From LZORAL124-50-18 sp051208045 (GTDB taxonomy: Bacteria; Pseudomonadota; Gammaproteobacteria; Pseudomonadales; Oleiphilaceae): a stretch of 64,000 nucleotides of DNA. How positions within the stretch are numbered: position 1 is the stretch's first letter; every line of letters begins with the position of its first letter. Position numbers and translations under genes: made by a program. Below, piece after piece: positions 61,814 through 64,000 of this stretch. The stretch is taken from the NCBI GenBank assembly GCA_051208045.1, contig JBPJFY010000001.1:434001-498000 (forward strand), in the 5' to 3' direction. The notes under the pieces are model-generated. The model searched no databases. It was given only the letters and a program-made list of their open reading frames with translations, and was not told the DNA's origin.

Positions 61814-62791
61814 TTGAATCGAGTCGGAATATTTTGGGTGAACATTGCCATTTATCTGCTGGAAGAGTTTTCGCTGCTTTCCTTTGCTGCGCTGCTGGAA
61901 CCGGTGCATGCGTTTAACCGAAATTTTTCGGAAGAGGATATTCACGTCCATTTGCTGAGCGGACAATCCCGGGTTATGAGTGACTCCGGCGTGCCAGTGA
62001 ATTGTGTGGCGGTGGAGGCGTTAACGGACCTGACGGCAGAAGTGCTGATCATTGTCGGGAATGAGAAGCCAATTTCCCCCAAAACGGCGCGGGACGCCCA
62101 GTCGCGTATGCAGGGCATATTGGCTTGTTTTTCCACCGTGCCTGTGGAGTTGGGCGGCGTCGCGAGCGGAGCGGAGTTACTGGCGCAGGCGGGTTACTTT
62201 AATGGCTGCAAAGCCAGTCTGCAGGGGCGGGATATTCGCCAGATCAGTCTGAGTTACCCGGATGTGCGGGTCTCTACCGACTTGTTTTCGATGGAAGGGG
62301 ATCGGTTTTCCTGTCGTGCAGGCTCAGCGGCGATGGACATGATGATTTTCTATCTGGGCAGAAAACTGGGCGTGGATGTGGCGGAATCGCTGGCCAAGTT
62401 TTTTGTGCAATTGCGCATCGGTTCCAGCGAGCCGGTGGGCATCAAGCAGTTAACCCAGGCGCAGGCAGCAGAACAACCCAAGCTGGCCGAGGCCATTGAG
62501 TTGATGCAGAGTAATCTGGAAGAACCCCTGACCACCGATGACCTGTCGCATCACGTGCAGATTTCCCGCCGCCAGCTGGAACGGTTGTTCAAAAAATATC
62601 TGGATAATGTGCCTTCACGCTACTATTTGCAGATTCGCCTGGAACAGGCGCGAAAGCTGCTGCAAAGTTCCGGGCATTCCGTCAGTGAAATCGCCCTACG
62701 GTGCGGCTTCTCCTCCGGCGCTCACTTCAGCACCTCTTACCGTAACTTTTTTGGCATCAGTCCGAAAGAAGAGCGGGCGGTGCATCAATAG
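61814..62791 (+). CDS. GlxA/ArgR-like AraC-family regulator
   Basis: A 325-residue regulator with a DJ-1/PfpI-like N-terminal domain (LEEFSLLSFAALLEPVHAFNR; SAAMDMMIFYLGRKLG at about 190) and a C-terminal AraC helix-turn-helix (ISRRQLERLFKKYL; EIALRCGFSSGAHFSTSYRNFF). This is the architecture of P. aeruginosa ArgR, which activates arginine catabolism. The next gene is astC, the ArgR target there, which supports the assignment. The start is uncertain: TTG at 61814 or GTG at 61838. Confidence 0.85.
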   Translation: MNRVGIFWVNIAIYLLEEFSLLSFAALLEPVHAFNRNFSEEDIHVHLLSGQSRVMSDSGVPVNCVAVEALTDLTAEVLIIVGNEKPISPKTARDAQSRMQGILACFSTVPVELGGVASGAELLAQAGYFNGCKASLQGRDIRQISLSYPDVRVSTDLFSMEGDRFSCRAGSAAMDMMIFYLGRKLGVDVAESLAKFFVQLRIGSSEPVGIKQLTQAQAAEQPKLAEAIELMQSNLEEPLTTDDLSHHVQISRRQLERLFKKYLDNVPSRYYLQIRLEQARKLLQSSGHSVSEIALRCGFSSGAHFSTSYRNFFGISPKEERAVHQ

Positions 62792-62972
62792 GTTTTACGT
62801 CGATCAAAACCGCCGGTTTCAGTGCCGGGCTTCGCATATCTATAACTGCGTGTCGCAAATCAAAACGCACGTATTGTCACCATTGCCTAAAATGTGTGCT
62901 TAACACTGGATTGCCGCTCCGGTAACTCACCGCGAGCACATGAATGAAAACAACGATGCCCCAGGAGCAATT

Positions 62973-64000
62973 ATGTCTGAAATGATGAAAGTAGATCGAA
63001 CCACGTTTGATGAAGTGATGGTGCCTAACTACGCGCCGGGCAAGATCATTCCAGTTCGGGGCAGTGGTTCACGCTTCTGGGACCAGAATGGTGATGAGTA
63101 TCTCGACTTCGGGGGTGGGATTGCGGTGAATGTGCTGGGGCATGCGCATCCGGAACTGGTGCACGCGTTGACGGAGCAGGCCAAAAAAATCTGGCACCTG
63201 AGCAATGTGTTGACCAATGAGCCGGCGCTTCGTCTGGGTAAAAAACTGACGGATGCCACATTTGCTGAACGCGTGTTCTATGCCAACTCCGGGGCGGAGG
63301 CCAATGAAGCTGCGTTAAAACTGGCACGCCGTTATGCCTGGGACAAAGCGCAGGCTGCCGGGAAAGAGAACGACAAATACGAGATTATTGCGCTTTATAA
63401 CAGCTTTCACGGGCGTACGCTGTTCACGGTGTCTGTCGGCGGACAGGAGAAATACACGGAAGGATTTCGCCCTGTGCCGGAAGGGATTAAACACGTTCCC
63501 TTCAACGATCTCGCAGCGTTGCGTGCCGCCATATCTGATAAAACCTGTGCCGTTATGATGGAGCCGATGCAGGGAGAGGGCGGCATTCTGCCTGCTGAGA
63601 AAGCATTTATCGAAGGTGCACGAGCCCTCTGTGATGCGCATGATGCGCTGCTCATTTTTGATGAAATTCAAACCGGTATGGGTCGCACGGGTAACCTGTA
63701 TGCTTACATGCATTACGGCGTCGAACCTGACATTTTGACCACGGCAAAAGCCCTGGGGGGCGGATTTCCGATCGGCGCAATGTTGACCCGTGCAGAGATT
63801 GCAAAGAGCCTGGCTGTAGGCACTCACGGCAGCACCTATGGGGGCAATCCCTTGGCCTGTGCTGTCGCGGAAAAGGTCATTGATATTGTGAATACACCGG
63901 ATTTGCTGGGCAGCGTGCATAAAAAAGGTGAAATGCTCAAAGATGCACTGGAGCGAATTAACCGCAATCATGGCATTTTCAAAGACATTCGAGGTTTGGG
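62973..64000 (+). CDS. astC: Succinylornithine/acetylornithine aminotransferase, 5' part
   Basis: The first 342 codons of a class III PLP aminotransferase; the window ends inside it. The sequence closely follows AstC: VPNYAPGKIIPVRGSGSR, HAHPELV, NSGAEANEAALKLARR, EPMQGEGGILPA, FDEIQTGMGRTG. The PLP-binding Lys is Lys259 (TTAKALGGGFP). AGGAG precedes the ATG at 62973. It would act in the arginine succinyltransferase pathway. ArgD and AstC are hard to separate by sequence; the upstream ArgR-like regulator favours AstC (AruC). Confidence 0.9.
   Translation, partial: MSEMMKVDRTTFDEVMVPNYAPGKIIPVRGSGSRFWDQNGDEYLDFGGGIAVNVLGHAHPELVHALTEQAKKIWHLSNVLTNEPALRLGKKLTDATFAERVFYANSGAEANEAALKLARRYAWDKAQAAGKENDKYEIIALYNSFHGRTLFTVSVGGQEKYTEGFRPVPEGIKHVPFNDLAALRAAISDKTCAVMMEPMQGEGGILPAEKAFIEGARALCDAHDALLIFDEIQTGMGRTGNLYAYMHYGVEPDILTTAKALGGGFPIGAMLTRAEIAKSLAVGTHGSTYGGNPLACAVAEKVIDIVNTPDLLGSVHKKGEMLKDALERINRNHGIFKDIRGL

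Overview
This 64 kb window is a chromosomal segment of a Gammaproteobacterium. The proteins that point this way are RNase G, CinA, RecQ, AstC with an ArgR-like AraC regulator, PuuE and a BrkB-family protein. Many two-component, chemotaxis, TRAP-transport and large secreted proteins suggest an aquatic or marine heterotroph, but the genus cannot be fixed from sequence alone. Coding density is high. I see no tRNA, rRNA, CRISPR array, insertion sequence or prophage.

Layout. 0-4.3 kb: the tail of a gene that is probably maf, then rng and a hybrid histidine kinase. 4.3-10.3 kb: a 35-codon peptide gene, a cysteine-synthase-like PLP enzyme, a lipoprotein, puuE, a solute-binding protein, cinA and a 2-hydroxyacid dehydrogenase. 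10.5-16.1 kb: a redox locus with a membrane-anchored NirB-like flavoprotein, an 11-haem cytochrome c, a haem-binding lipoprotein, a truncated haemoglobin and a ferredoxin-reductase. 16.2-20.8 kb: YjbQ, a second hybrid kinase and a BrkB-family protein. 20.8-37.8 kb: a non-flagellar type III secretion core. 37.8-43 kb: RecQ and a TRAP-type transporter. 43.1-48.5 kb: thiolase, FabG-like reductase, AraC regulator and MaoC hydratase. 48.5-53.1 kb: small proteins, a phosphotransferase, an M23 peptidase, an AmmeMemoRadiSam radical SAM enzyme, AlkB and two small genes. 53.2-64 kb: a chemoreceptor, an IadA-like protein with an altered metal site, a 1750-residue secreted mosaic protein, an ArgR-like regulator and the start of astC.

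The most system-like part is 10.5-15.1 kb. The flavoprotein has an NAD(P)H/FAD module and a [2Fe-2S] domain, followed by five membrane helices. Two of those helices each carry a His-x13-His pair, the arrangement that holds two b haems across a membrane. The next gene encodes an exported 11-haem cytochrome. Together they look like a conduit carrying reducing power from cytoplasmic NAD(P)H to periplasmic haems, co-transcribed with a haem lipoprotein and a globin.

The type III locus is two divergent arms. SctV-C-D-F-I-J-K-L-N-O-P and a lipoprotein hydrolase run leftward; a 42-codon leader, a LuxR-type regulator and SctQ-R-S-T-U run rightward. All core parts are present, but no translocators, tip protein, gatekeeper or chaperones are in the window. 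The regulator has lost its phosphoacceptor Asp, SctU carries NPIH instead of NPTH, SctP contains a pentapeptide repeat, and sctQ has a well-placed internal start.
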